Part shown: positions 40,895-49,209 of the stretch, piece by piece
How the letters are laid out: every line of letters starts with the position of its first letter
Position numbering within the stretch: the first letter of the stretch is position 1
NCBI GenBank assembly: GCA_001772005.1
Contig: MERI01000162.1
Span: 1 to 50,249, forward strand
Length of the DNA: 50,249 nucleotides
Direction of reading: 5' to 3'
DNA from: Betaproteobacteria bacterium RIFCSPLOWO2_12_FULL_62_58
GTDB lineage: Bacteria; Pseudomonadota; Gammaproteobacteria; Burkholderiales; SG8-41
Notes under the pieces: model-generated
Seen by the model: the letters and a program-made list of their open reading frames with translations, nothing else
Databases searched by the model: none
What the model was told of the DNA's origin: nothing
Translations under genes and position numbers: made by a program

Positions 40895-42535
40895 ATGACG
40901 GACGCCAAGCGCGGCTACCCCGACCTGCACGAACACCTGGAAGCGCTCAGGAAAGAGGGGTTGCTGCTGACCATCGACCGGCCGATCGACAAGGACGCCG
41001 AGCTGCACCCGCTGGTGCGCTGGCAGTTCGTCGGCGGCATCGAGGAGCATGAGCGCAAAGCGTTCCTCTTCACCCACGTCATCGATGGGCGTGGGCGCAA
41101 GTATGAATTTCCCGTGGTCGTGGGCGCGCTCGCCGCCAACCGCGCAATCTACAGCGTCGGCATGCGCGCGCCGGTCGAGGAAATTCAGGCGCGATGGGAT
41201 AACGCGATCGCCAACCCGATTCCGCCCCGCGTCGTCGAGCAAGGGCTCTGCCAAGAAGTCGTCATCGAGGGCGCCGCGCTCCAGGGCGAGGGCAACGGCC
41301 TCGACAGTCTTCCGATTCCGATCTCAACCCCGGGCTTCGACAGCGCGCCGACGCTGACCGCCACCAACGTCATCACCCGCGACCCGGAAACCGGTGTGCA
41401 GAACCACGGCACCTACCGCGGCGGTCTCAAGGCCCCGGACCGGCTGGTCGTCCGCATGGCCACACGCCTCGGCGGCGCCGGCGGCTACCGCCATTACCTC
41501 AAGCATCAGCAGCGCGGCAACAAGGAGATGCCGTGCGCCATCGTCCTCGGCGGCCCGCCTTGCGTCGCATTTGTCGCGCCGCAGAAGCTGCCGATCGACG
41601 TCGATGAGATCGGGGTCGCCGGCGGGCTTGCCGGCGAGCCGATCAACGTGGTGCGCGGGCGCACGGTCGATCTCCTGATCCCGGCCGAAGCCGAGATCGT
41701 GATCGAGGGCTTCATCGACACCGAATATCTCGAGCCCGAAGGCCCGTTCGGCGAGTCGCACGGCCACATCGCGCTCGAGGAATTCAACATGCCGATGCGG
41801 GTCACCGCGATCACCCATCGCAGGAACGCGATCGTCGCCTCCTACATCAGCCAGGTGACGCCAAGCGAATCGAGCGCCATGAAGCGCGTCGCGTACGAGC
41901 CGATGTTTCTCACGCACCTGCGCAACACGCTCGGCATCCGCGGCGTGAAGCGCGTCACGCTGCACGAGCGGATGACCGCGCTGCGGCGCCTGACGGTGAT
42001 CACGGTGGAAAAGGGCACGCCGCGCACCGAGATCTGGCGCGCGCTCTACGGCGCAACCTCGTTCAGGGCCGACTGCGGCAAGATCTGCATCGCCGTCAAC
42101 GACGACATCGATCCCGATAATTCGGACGCGATCTTCTGGGCGCTCGCTTTCCGCATGAACCCGGTTGAGGACCTGCAGGTGTTGCGGCACCGCAGCGCGG
42201 GCCATGGACCGGAACGCGAGCAGGAACAGGATGACGAGGACTCGACCGTCCTCATGGATGCGACGATGAAGGAAGAGCTGCCGCCTTTGGCGCTGCCGAA
42301 GCAGGAGTACATGGAGCGCGCGAAGAAGGTGTGGGAAGAACTCGGCCTGCCGAAGCTGCGCCCGCAGCCGCCGTGGTTCAGCTCGCCCGTTGGCGGCGAC
42401 TGGCTGCTGCAATGGGACGCGGCGGCGAAGCGCGCGGTCGAAGGCCGCTACCTCGAGAACGGCCGCGTGAGCGGGAAGCTGCGGCGCAAGGGCTTGAAGC
42501 CCGAGACCCGGTTCCGGCCGGATGAGAAGCAGTGA
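40895..42535 (+). CDS. UbiD-family (de)carboxylase
   Basis: 546-residue prenylated-FMN-dependent enzyme that reversibly decarboxylates aromatic or alpha,beta-unsaturated acids. Visible: NVITRDPETGVQNHGTYRGG, RHYLKHQQRGNKEMPCAIVLGGPP, and the conserved LEPEGPFGESHGH with the Glu/Arg/Glu network. No ubiX-like prenyltransferase lies nearby. C-terminal Lys/Arg-rich extension (LRRKGLKPETRFRPDEKQ). The ATG has no strong ribosome-binding site. Co-transcribed with the Bug upstream; another Bug (damaged) follows at 42656. Confidence 0.92.
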   Translation: MTDAKRGYPDLHEHLEALRKEGLLLTIDRPIDKDAELHPLVRWQFVGGIEEHERKAFLFTHVIDGRGRKYEFPVVVGALAANRAIYSVGMRAPVEEIQARWDNAIANPIPPRVVEQGLCQEVVIEGAALQGEGNGLDSLPIPISTPGFDSAPTLTATNVITRDPETGVQNHGTYRGGLKAPDRLVVRMATRLGGAGGYRHYLKHQQRGNKEMPCAIVLGGPPCVAFVAPQKLPIDVDEIGVAGGLAGEPINVVRGRTVDLLIPAEAEIVIEGFIDTEYLEPEGPFGESHGHIALEEFNMPMRVTAITHRRNAIVASYISQVTPSESSAMKRVAYEPMFLTHLRNTLGIRGVKRVTLHERMTALRRLTVITVEKGTPRTEIWRALYGATSFRADCGKICIAVNDDIDPDNSDAIFWALAFRMNPVEDLQVLRHRSAGHGPEREQEQDDEDSTVLMDATMKEELPPLALPKQEYMERAKKVWEELGLPKLRPQPPWFSSPVGGDWLLQWDAAAKRAVEGRYLENGRVSGKLRRKGLKPETRFRPDEKQ

Positions 42536-42655
42536 TCGGTGAACGCCAACGGGAAAGACGGATCACTCGTCACTTTCCATCGTTCGCGCGTAGAATCAAC
42601 ACCCAATGCCTCGACGGGGAGAAACGGTCCGTTGTCCAGCGAAAAAGAGGACAGG

Positions 42656-43567
42656 ATGGCGATCGATGCGCTCCTGAATGAGGCGCGGGATAGCAACATT
42701 TCCAATGAACGATCGTACGCCGGCCGCGCCGTCGCCGCCGGCGTCGCGGCATTCCTGTTGACGGCAAGCGCAATCGCAAGCGCCGTGCAGCCCTACCCGG
42801 CGCGCCCGGTGCGGGTCATCGTGCCGGTGAGCGCGGGCGGCGGCGTGGACAGCCTCGCGCGGCTCATCGGCCAGCACTTCAACGCGGTGTGGGGACAGCC
42901 CTTCATCGTCGATAACCGTCCGGGCGCGGGCGGCAGCCTCGGCGCGGAGCTGCTTTGCGCGCTCACGGGAACGCAGATGACGCACGTGCCGTACAAGGGC
43001 GTCGCGGACGGCTATCCCGCGGTGATCTCGGGGCAGGTGAATTGGATCCTCGGCAGCCCGATCTCGGCGCTGCCGCTCATGAAGGCGGGGCGGCTCAAGG
43101 GCATCGCGGTCACGAGCGCGGCGCGAAGCAGCGCGCTGCCGGAACTGCCGACGATCGCCGAGAGCGGCGTTCCCGGGTACGAAGTGAGCGCGTGGTTCGG
43201 GCTGCTTGCGCCCGCCCGCGTGCCGTCCGCGATCGTCGAGCGCCTCTACGCCGAAGCGCGCAACGCGGTGCAGAACCCGGAAGCTGCCCGCCGCATGCAA
43301 GCCGAAGGCACCGCTGCTGTCGGGAACCCGCCGCAGGAGTTCGCGGCAGAGGTCAAGAAGGAATTCGACAAGTGGCGCGCATTCTGGCTGACGGCATACA
43401 CGATGGCAAAGAGGGCCGGACCGGCGAATTTGCCGATGTTGATGATGACCAGGGCGCCGCTGGTGGCGAGACTCACCTGGCCCTGCGGCGCGAGGCGGCC
43501 GACTTCGGCGAGCACGGTCCCCGGCCAGCTTCCCGTGGTGCCGCCGAGGACGGCGAACAGCAGGTAG
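42656..43567 (+). pseudogene. Bug-family gene with a ~91-residue internal deletion and replaced C-terminus
   Basis: The ATG at 42656 starts a protein with signal peptide, then YPARPVRVIVPVSAGGGVD, IVDNRPGAGGSLGAEL. At this point (about 42950) about 91 residues are missing: the sequence jumps to CALTGTQMTHVPYKG. The two joined ends both carry AEL, suggesting deletion between short repeats. The remainder is normal to EFDKWRA (about 43384), where Bug genes end in AGIKPE-like residues; instead the frame enters the antisense of the MFS gene and runs on to 43567. Two independent lesions make it non-functional. Confidence 0.85.
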
Positions 43568-44502
43568 ACCGCGAGCAGGGGCAGCGCCGGTGACATCCCC
43601 AGCGCCGCGAGACAGGCGAGCAACAGGATCCCGGCGACCCACGCGAGGACTCGCGCCGCGTTCTGCGCGCGGTCGACGAGCCAGCCCACAAACACGCGGC
43701 TCACGGCACTGGTTGCCTGCACGACGGTGAGTACCGTGCCCGCGACGACCAGGCTCATGCCGAGCGTTTGCACGCAGGCGACGACCACGTACGATACGAC
43801 GCAGAACTGGGCCCACGAAAAGCAGATGCCGGCGATCGACACCAGCCGCAGAGATCTTTCGGCCCAGATCGTTGTGACGCCGGCGAACGGGTTGCCGGCG
43901 ACGGCCGGAGCGTTCGGTTCCCGGTCTTCGTCCCACTCGCGGCGGTCGCGCTGCATCAGCGCAATGACCGCGTAGAGCAGCGCGGCACTCAGCAGGACAG
44001 ACCAGCGCCAGCCGGCCGCCACGGCCACCGCCGGACCAACGAGCGCCGCGAGAATGCCGCCGAACGGAATACCGAGTTGGTGCACCGAGAACACGAGACT
44101 GCGGCGTGCCGCCGGCGTATAGCGCACCAGCAGCTTCGACGAGGAAGGCGTCAGCATGCCGTAGCCCAGGCCGACGACGATCGAGCCGACGACAAGAAAC
44201 GGCACCCAGGGCAGCAGCATTATCAACATGCCGGTTCCCGCAAGACCGAGCCCGATCTGGTATGAGCGACACGCGCCAAGCTTGCGGCTCAAATTGCCAA
44301 GCAGGCTGAGCGACACGAACATCCCGCCGCCGACGAGGCTGATCTGATAGCCGATGAGCGACGGGTCGAGGCTATAGTCATCCGCTACGGCGGGCGCTAC
44401 CGCGGGCAGCACGAACATCGCCATGGTGCCCGCGGTGTGGCCGGCGGTCAGGGCGGAAACCAGAAACGTGAGCGAAAGGCCGGGATGAGAGCCGGAGGAC
44501 AT
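43246..44502 (-). pseudogene. MFS transporter, C-terminus replaced by antisense Bug sequence
   Basis: 418-residue frame. From MSSGSHPGLSLTFLVSAL through about residue 370 it is a normal major facilitator with eleven predicted helices, including VVGLGYGMLTPSSSKLLV and GWRWSVLLSAALLYAVIAL. After FAIVYAVSQNA (near 43390) the remaining 50 residues are simply the complement of the Bug gene at 42656, so the last helix is lost. The junction is the same one that cuts the Bug gene. Partial function cannot be excluded. Confidence 0.8.
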
Positions 44503-44612
44503 TTTGCGTTGCCGAGCGCGCTGGCAGTTTGTTGAAATAAGGCTTCGTCGCCCCGGACAGAAAGCCTGCCCCGAACCTGAATCGGCACGGCATCCGTGAG
44601 ACGGTCAGGGTC

Positions 44613-44903
44613 ATGAGCTACCCCAAGCTCGGCTTGGACGAGGAGAGCGTGCGTGAATTGCTCGGTGATTACCTGCTTTGCGCCGAGGTCGTGGCGTTGC
44701 GGGTCAGTGGCGCTTCCAATCTGCCTGTCTGCCGCGACGCCGACGACCAGCCGTTTCTCGTTCTCGCGCGCGGGGGCGACACCGATGTTCTGGTCACACG
44801 TGACAAAACGCTACTTGGGCTTGATCGAAAAACCGGATTCAAGATCGAAACTCCGGTGATGTTCCGGCGTGGATTCGAAGGGGTTACCCGATCAAATGGG
44901 TAG
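44613..44903 (+). pseudogene. PIN-domain toxin, C-terminal half only
   Basis: The frame reads VMSYPKLGLDEESVRELLGDYL, then CRDADDQPFLVLARGGDTDVLVTRDKTLL, the second half of a COG1569-type PIN RNase. It retains the later acidic residues (RDADD, TRDK) but lacks the N-terminal DTNVLVS-type segment with the first catalytic Asp. The sequence upstream of 44590 is unrelated. No antitoxin gene is adjacent. It is a relic of a VapC-like toxin. Confidence 0.75.
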
Positions 44904-44971
44904 TGAAATGGGTAATTTCGTTGCCAACACGGCGCGGAATACCTGCCGGGTTGGCAACGATCTGCGAGCTT

Positions 44972-45614
44972 TCACTTCTTGCCTGCGCCCATCTTGGCCG
45001 CCTTCGCAGGCGACACCGGCACCATCAGGTGCGCATAGGGCGTGCCCTTCCACATTACCCACGGGCCACCGGTTTTCGGATCGGTCGGATACGCATCGAG
45101 CATCTTCAGGTCTGCGTAGAGCACCATGATGTGCGGCGGCGACACGACCCAATCGTTGGTCGCCGTCGGACCGGTCGCGAACGGGTCGGTGTTGCTTGCG
45201 CCCTTGTCGCCCCTGAGCATATAGGCGATGCCGGTGCCGGTGACTTTCGGCTGTGCCTTGCTCATCCATGCGTCACCCCACGCCTGCCACTGCTTGTCGA
45301 GACACATCGGGTCGTCGACCGAGGCGGCGCCGAATTGCATCGGCGAGTTGGGAAAGCAGACCCAGCCGTTGGTGCCGGCGCGCAGTTGTTTGGGTTGACC
45401 GCCTTCTTTCTCGGGCCAGTCCACGATCGTGGCCTTCTTGCTGATCTCGGCTGGCGCCGCGCTCATGGCATTCGCGGTCTTCTGGGCGGTTGTCATCTTC
45501 GGCGCCGCCTGCTTCGCTGGCGTGGACTTTAACGGCATAGGATGCTGCGCGTACGAGACCGCGGACGCGAGCAACGCCAGGGCCTAACGATATTGGGACA
45601 ACGTATCTAGACAT
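44972..45614 (-). pseudogene. Exported hypothetical protein with frameshifted signal peptide
   Basis: The ATG at 45614 has AAGGAGAGGTG upstream and reads MSRYVVPISL, then in another frame ALALLASAVSYAQ, a typical signal peptide, continues to the end at 44972. Removing one base in the GGCC at 45581-45584 joins them exactly. The mature part (about 190 residues) has conserved-looking segments GWVCFPNSP, DPMCLDKQWQAWGDAW, SPPHIMVLYAD and a Lys-rich end AKAAKMGAGKK. No function recognised. The lesion may be real or a sequencing error. Confidence 0.65.
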
Positions 45615-45801
45615 GGCACACCTCTCCTTGAATGGTTAGGTCCTGCGCTGGATCGAAGGGAGCGGGGGCGAACCTAAGCCCGCTCGCGGCATCTGTCAAG
45701 ATTCGGAGCGGGCATCACCGGTCGCCGCGTGCGCCGACGTTGTGGACAAGGAATCTCCCGGGAGACGTCATCTGTAGCTACTGTATGGCAACTATGGGCC
45801 G

Positions 45802-46170
45802 CTATTTGCCTACCGCCTTGCACCCGGCAAAAGAGATTGCGGGACCGTCCGCCAGCGTTGCCTCGTTGCCATTGATCTCGAGTGCGGCGATGCCGTTGCT
45901 GTAGCGCGTGCCGGCGGCGGAAGTAACCTTGTCGAGACGAAACTCGCGCTCGGGGAAGATGATCCAAGCCGCGCCGCCGTTATCGAGATAGCGCACATGG
46001 AAGCGTTTGCCGCCGGCGCACTGGTATTCAGTCGCATCGGACGGGGTACGAGCCCGATCCTGATTCTTTTCCCCGCTGAACGGCCAAAGATTGACGCTAC
46101 TGCAACCGGGCAAAAGAAGGGACAAACAGGCAAGTGCCGGCAATGCCGAGCGGACGAATCTATTATCCAT
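45802..46170 (-). CDS. mliC: MliC-domain lipoprotein (C-type lysozyme inhibitor family)
   Basis: 122 residues. The lipobox LLLPGC follows a short signal peptide; the mature protein would be anchored in the outer membrane by the Cys. The MliC domain is visible: YQCAGGKRFHVRYLDNGGAAW, FRLDKVTSAAGTRYSNG, GNEATL and the ending FAGCKA, with the two Cys that form the usual disulfide. MliC proteins protect against host or protist lysozyme. The ATG at 46170 begins directly at the signal peptide; the frame upstream is non-coding. Confidence 0.8.
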   Translation of the reverse strand: MDNRFVRSALPALACLSLLLPGCSSVNLWPFSGEKNQDRARTPSDATEYQCAGGKRFHVRYLDNGGAAWIIFPEREFRLDKVTSAAGTRYSNGIAALEINGNEATLADGPAISFAGCKAVGK

Positions 46171-46313
46171 GTACGTGAGCGTTTGTTTCGTGGATGCCCA
46201 TTTTGCCACAATTATTCCGTGGAGCCGGGGCAGGCCGATCGCTTTTCCCGGCGAATTAACAGCACGCAAGTTGACGAGGCATGCTCCACGCGCAACTAAT
46301 CTCCGCTGAGCTT

Positions 46314-46613
46314 TCATTTCCTCGAATTGGCGTTTCCGCAGAGACGCGTTACAACCGTCTCATACGCCGTCAGCCGCTCGATTGTCTCAGCCAGGCAATC
46401 AAATCCTTCGCGTAGCTTCGGCAAACAGGCTTACGCCACCTCGGTCAGCTGCAGCGCCCGGTTGACGCGGCGACACCGAAAATATCCCTCAAGCGCCTTG
46501 ATCTAGCGGCTGCCGGCCGCGGGGGCAACGTGCAGTCCCTTGGCTGCCTTCATGAAGATCAGGAGCCAGGCGATGATCTCAAAGGGGCGGAGGGCATTGA
46601 GCGGCGGCAGGCG
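46314..46613 (-). pseudogene. LysR-family regulator relic (GcvA-like N-terminus) with two internal stops
   Basis: On the minus strand one frame reads RLPPLNALRPFEI, GLHVAPAAGSR, IKALEGYFRCRRVNRALQLTEVA, ACLPKLREGF, the wHTH region of a LysR/GcvA protein. It is interrupted by TAG (46503-46505) and TAA (46431-46433), both in frame. It lacks the C-terminal effector domain. No intact regulator replaces it here. Between mliC (46170) and the relic no other gene is visible. Confidence 0.8.
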
Positions 46614-46619
46614 AAAAGT

Positions 46620-46813
46620 CTTCGGAGATATTCAGATTAGTTTATCTCATCATCAATGTGACAATATATCACTTAATGCATCGCGTCATTTAGTTCTAGA
46701 CGTTGTCTATATAGCATGAATAAATCACATTATATCTGTCATATAGAAATTAACACTTGATATATTGCATCGCAGTATCAATATTGACTATAGGTTATGA
46801 AAGGAGATCTTAA
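46620..46813 (+). promoter_or_regulatory. AT-rich promoter/leader of the small-protein cluster
   Basis: About 190 bases of strikingly AT-rich DNA against a GC-rich background, ending in GAAAGGAG before the ATG at 46814. Possible elements: TTGATA (46757-46762) with AATATT 17 bases later; also GTGACAATATATCAC palindrome (about 46660). The composition suggests a strong or silenced promoter. Confidence 0.55.
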
Positions 46814-47041
46814 ATGAGAAACTATGTTAGAGAAACTGAACTGAAATCCATCTTCGACCGGCTGGACCACAGCGACATGAGCGAGCGTGAAAAACGGCTG
46901 GCGAAAGCCTATCTGCTCCAGGCCGATCAGATCGTCGAACTGATACTTTGGGTTACGACCGGCCTGAAAAGACTGACTGAACTGGTGATCGTAAAGCCGG
47001 TGCGGCGTGGTATTGCCCTGGTTTCAAAGCCTGCAAATTAA
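46814..47041 (+). CDS. Small hypothetical protein with amphipathic C-terminus
   Basis: 75 residues, not recognised. The N-terminal half is charged helix (ELKSIFDRLDHSDMSEREKRLA), then a hydrophobic-basic part (VELILWVTTGLKRLTELVIVKPVRR). A strong GAAAGGAG site and AT-rich upstream region support expression. It begins a run of small basic proteins that ends with a GNAT acetyltransferase. Possibly membrane-associated; function unknown. Confidence 0.65.
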   Translation: MRNYVRETELKSIFDRLDHSDMSEREKRLAKAYLLQADQIVELILWVTTGLKRLTELVIVKPVRRGIALVSKPAN

Positions 47042-47156
47042 CCATGCTTGATGACCGCATGCTGCATGCTGTAGGCGTCCGCTTGAACAAGGCGGGCGCC
47101 GCAAGCGAATGGCACAAGCGGTTTTTAAATCAAACGTAATAAACGAGGAAGTTTTC

Positions 47157-47336
47157 ATGATACGTGACCGACATGTCGAAAACTACGTTACGCGTGCCCG
47201 CGAAATGCGCCGGCAGTTTTTAGCAAACCTGGTGCGCCAAGCGTGGGCTGGTTTAAGGAGATTCGCTCGCAGGATCACCGCTAAAATCTCTGCGCTGAAT
47301 AACCCGATGGAAACCATTCGGGACAAAGCAACCTAA
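47157..47336 (+). CDS. Small basic protein (ENYVxxAREMR type)
   Basis: 59 residues. The ATG at 47157 has GAGGAAG upstream; the earlier ATG at 47109 is not supported. Sequence: an N-terminal segment VENYVTRAREMRRQFLAN, then LVRQAWAGLRRFARRITAK. The first part resembles small conserved proteins of proteobacteria (RSP_7527-like) but function is not known to me. The second part resembles the C-terminus of the GNAT at 47569. Net positive, likely helical. Confidence 0.6.
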   Translation: MIRDRHVENYVTRAREMRRQFLANLVRQAWAGLRRFARRITAKISALNNPMETIRDKAT

Positions 47337-47379
47337 GCGCAGGCCGTTATTTGCAACTGATACAGCGGGGGAAAGTACC

Positions 47380-47558
47380 ATGACTTCATTTTTAACAAAT
47401 TAGCGGCTTGGTTCCGCGAAGTAGAAGAACGCGAGCGTGATGAGTTCCTTGCAAAGGCGGCGGATCACGCTGACCTTGACCGCCGCATACGGACTTGGGA
47501 GAACCGTCACCGGACGAATCCCAAATTATCAGCAGAATGGCGTTTGGCAGACCGATAA
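47380..47558 (+). pseudogene. DUF3563-like small protein, frameshifted at its start
   Basis: The ATG at 47380 would read MTSF, then a stop soon after (TAG). In the next frame NKLAAWFREVEERERDEFLAKAADHADLDRRIRTWE runs to TAA at 47556, matching the DUF3563 pattern. Adding one T to the five-T run at 47389-47393 would join the two into a single 59-60 residue protein. The lesion is either a real mutation in a homopolymer or a sequencing error. It sits in the small-protein cluster. Confidence 0.7.
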
Positions 47559-47568
47559 GGGTTTCGTA

Positions 47569-48219
47569 ATGACAGTCGTTCACGTGTCCATCCTTACCCG
47601 GATACAGAAACCTGATATCCTGCGGCACCTTGCTGAGTTATCCTCTGACGATCTATGGCTCAGGTTTGGGTCCCACATGCGTCGATCCGCGCTTGAAGAC
47701 TACGTGAACGGCATTGACTTTTCCTCTGACAAGGCGTTGGGGATTTATGATCCGGAGCTCAAGCTTGTCGGCTTTACCCATGTTGGCATTGAGCCGGCAG
47801 GACGCTGCGCCGAATTCGGAATAAGCGTGTTACCGGAGTACCGCAGGCGCGGTTATGCCGGGGCGATGTTGCGCCAGGCTTTGCACCATGCCGCACATCT
47901 TGATCTTGACCGGGTCTACGTCTATTTTCGCATTGCGAACCTGCCGATGATGAGGTTGGCGCGCAAAGCCGGTTTTGCTATCGGCATAGATGGCAGCGAA
48001 GCGGTCGCGTCAAACCAGGTGAAAAAAGTCCCGCCGCGAAAACAGTGGCGGGCAGACGCAGTACGATCGATTGCGTCCTGTGTCACGCGTTTCAAGGTGG
48101 CAGAAGCAGCATTCCGCGGAATGTGCGCTCGAGCATTAGTCCGTTTGGCGCGCAAGGTATGGGCCGGTCGATGGTGGATGTTTCGCAAGATTACCGCGAG
48201 CGAGCGGCCGACGGGATAG
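47569..48219 (+). CDS. GNAT acetyltransferase with basic C-terminal tail
   Basis: 216 residues. The GNAT core (about 1-150) includes the beta-bulge FTHVGIEPAGRCAEFGISVLPEYRRRGYAGAMLRQAL, with the acetyl-CoA loop RRRGYAG, and VYVYFRIANLPMMRLARKAGF. The last 65 residues form a separate basic tail (CARALVRLARKVWAGRWWMFRKITASERP) that resembles the C-terminus of the small protein at 47157. The ATG at 47569 follows AAGGG. It ends a run of same-strand small genes. Substrate unknown. Confidence 0.8.
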   Translation: MTVVHVSILTRIQKPDILRHLAELSSDDLWLRFGSHMRRSALEDYVNGIDFSSDKALGIYDPELKLVGFTHVGIEPAGRCAEFGISVLPEYRRRGYAGAMLRQALHHAAHLDLDRVYVYFRIANLPMMRLARKAGFAIGIDGSEAVASNQVKKVPPRKQWRADAVRSIASCVTRFKVAEAAFRGMCARALVRLARKVWAGRWWMFRKITASERPTG

Positions 48220-48431
48220 GTGACGGAGAGTTCGTAGTACCGCTGAAGCCGGGTAACGCCGGTGGCGGGAACGGGCCTCAGCTTAAAGACAGACGCAAGA
48301 CGTGGTAAGGGACCTGGCGACTGGGGGACCCTTGACAAGCAAGACGCTGGGCGGCCGACCAGGCACGGCTGGAATACGTGCGCGGCGTCCGGTGTTTACA
48401 TGGGATCAACGTTCGCGAAGTGGAGGCCATC

Positions 48432-49178
48432 ATGACGCAACGGGTATTGCTTTCTGCATTGCTGCTGCTCGTAACGGGTTGCGCCACGCCACTGCCGCAG
48501 ACGCCTCCAGCCGGCGTGTCGGCACAGGTGCCGGCGCCGGAATTCCGGGTCGGGAACGACTGGCGCTATTCCGTGCACGACGGCTTTACCAAGCTGCCGC
48601 GCGGCACGGTCGAGTATCGCGTCAGCGCGATACAGGGCGACACCGTCACCGTCGAGGTGCGGAATAACGGCCTGGAATCGACGGAACTCTACGCGCGCGA
48701 CGGGAACTGGCTCAGGCGTCCAGCCCCGAACCTGCAGACGTTTACCTACAGCCCCGCGTATCCAGCCTTCGCCTTTCCCCTCGCGGCGGGGAAAACCTGG
48801 AATGCCCGCGTGGTGGCCACCGATCCGGCGGACGGCCAGCGTTTTCCCGTAACCATCCAGGCCACGGTTCTGGGTTGGGAGAAAATCAAGGTGCCGGCAG
48901 GCGAGTTTGACACGCTCAAGGTGCAGCGCACCGTTTACATCGGTTATTTTCAGGCGAACGTGCGCGGCCCGAGCATCGCCATCGAAATCGAGTGGTACGC
49001 CCCCGCGTTGAAGCAGGCCGCCAAGCGCGAGACGAGCGGCCGTTATTTCACCTACCTCGCTGGAACAACGGACACCGGACTTCTGCGGGTCGGAGATGGC
49101 CACTCCGACGGCGGCGGCCCGCGATACGTGGATGACGACTGGCTGGTTTATGAGCTCGTAAGCCATTCCGTGCGCTAA
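48432..49178 (+). CDS. Lipoprotein of unknown function
   Basis: 248 residues. N-terminal lipobox LLLLVTGC, then Pro-rich linker TPLPQTPPAG and a beta-rich domain (FRVGNDWRYSVHDG, GDTVTVEVRNNG, FAFPLAAGKTWNARV, GWEKIKVPAGEFDTLKVQRT, IEWYAPALKQAAKRE). The last pattern (VPAGEFDTLKV...WYAPALK) is found in exported beta-sandwich proteins of proteobacteria. GGAGG lies before the ATG at 48432. Probably anchored in the outer membrane; function not recognised. Confidence 0.7.
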   Translation: MTQRVLLSALLLLVTGCATPLPQTPPAGVSAQVPAPEFRVGNDWRYSVHDGFTKLPRGTVEYRVSAIQGDTVTVEVRNNGLESTELYARDGNWLRRPAPNLQTFTYSPAYPAFAFPLAAGKTWNARVVATDPADGQRFPVTIQATVLGWEKIKVPAGEFDTLKVQRTVYIGYFQANVRGPSIAIEIEWYAPALKQAAKRETSGRYFTYLAGTTDTGLLRVGDGHSDGGGPRYVDDDWLVYELVSHSVR

Positions 49179-49209
49179 CCAATGAGCGCATCCAACCCCG
49201 GCTGCGTTC

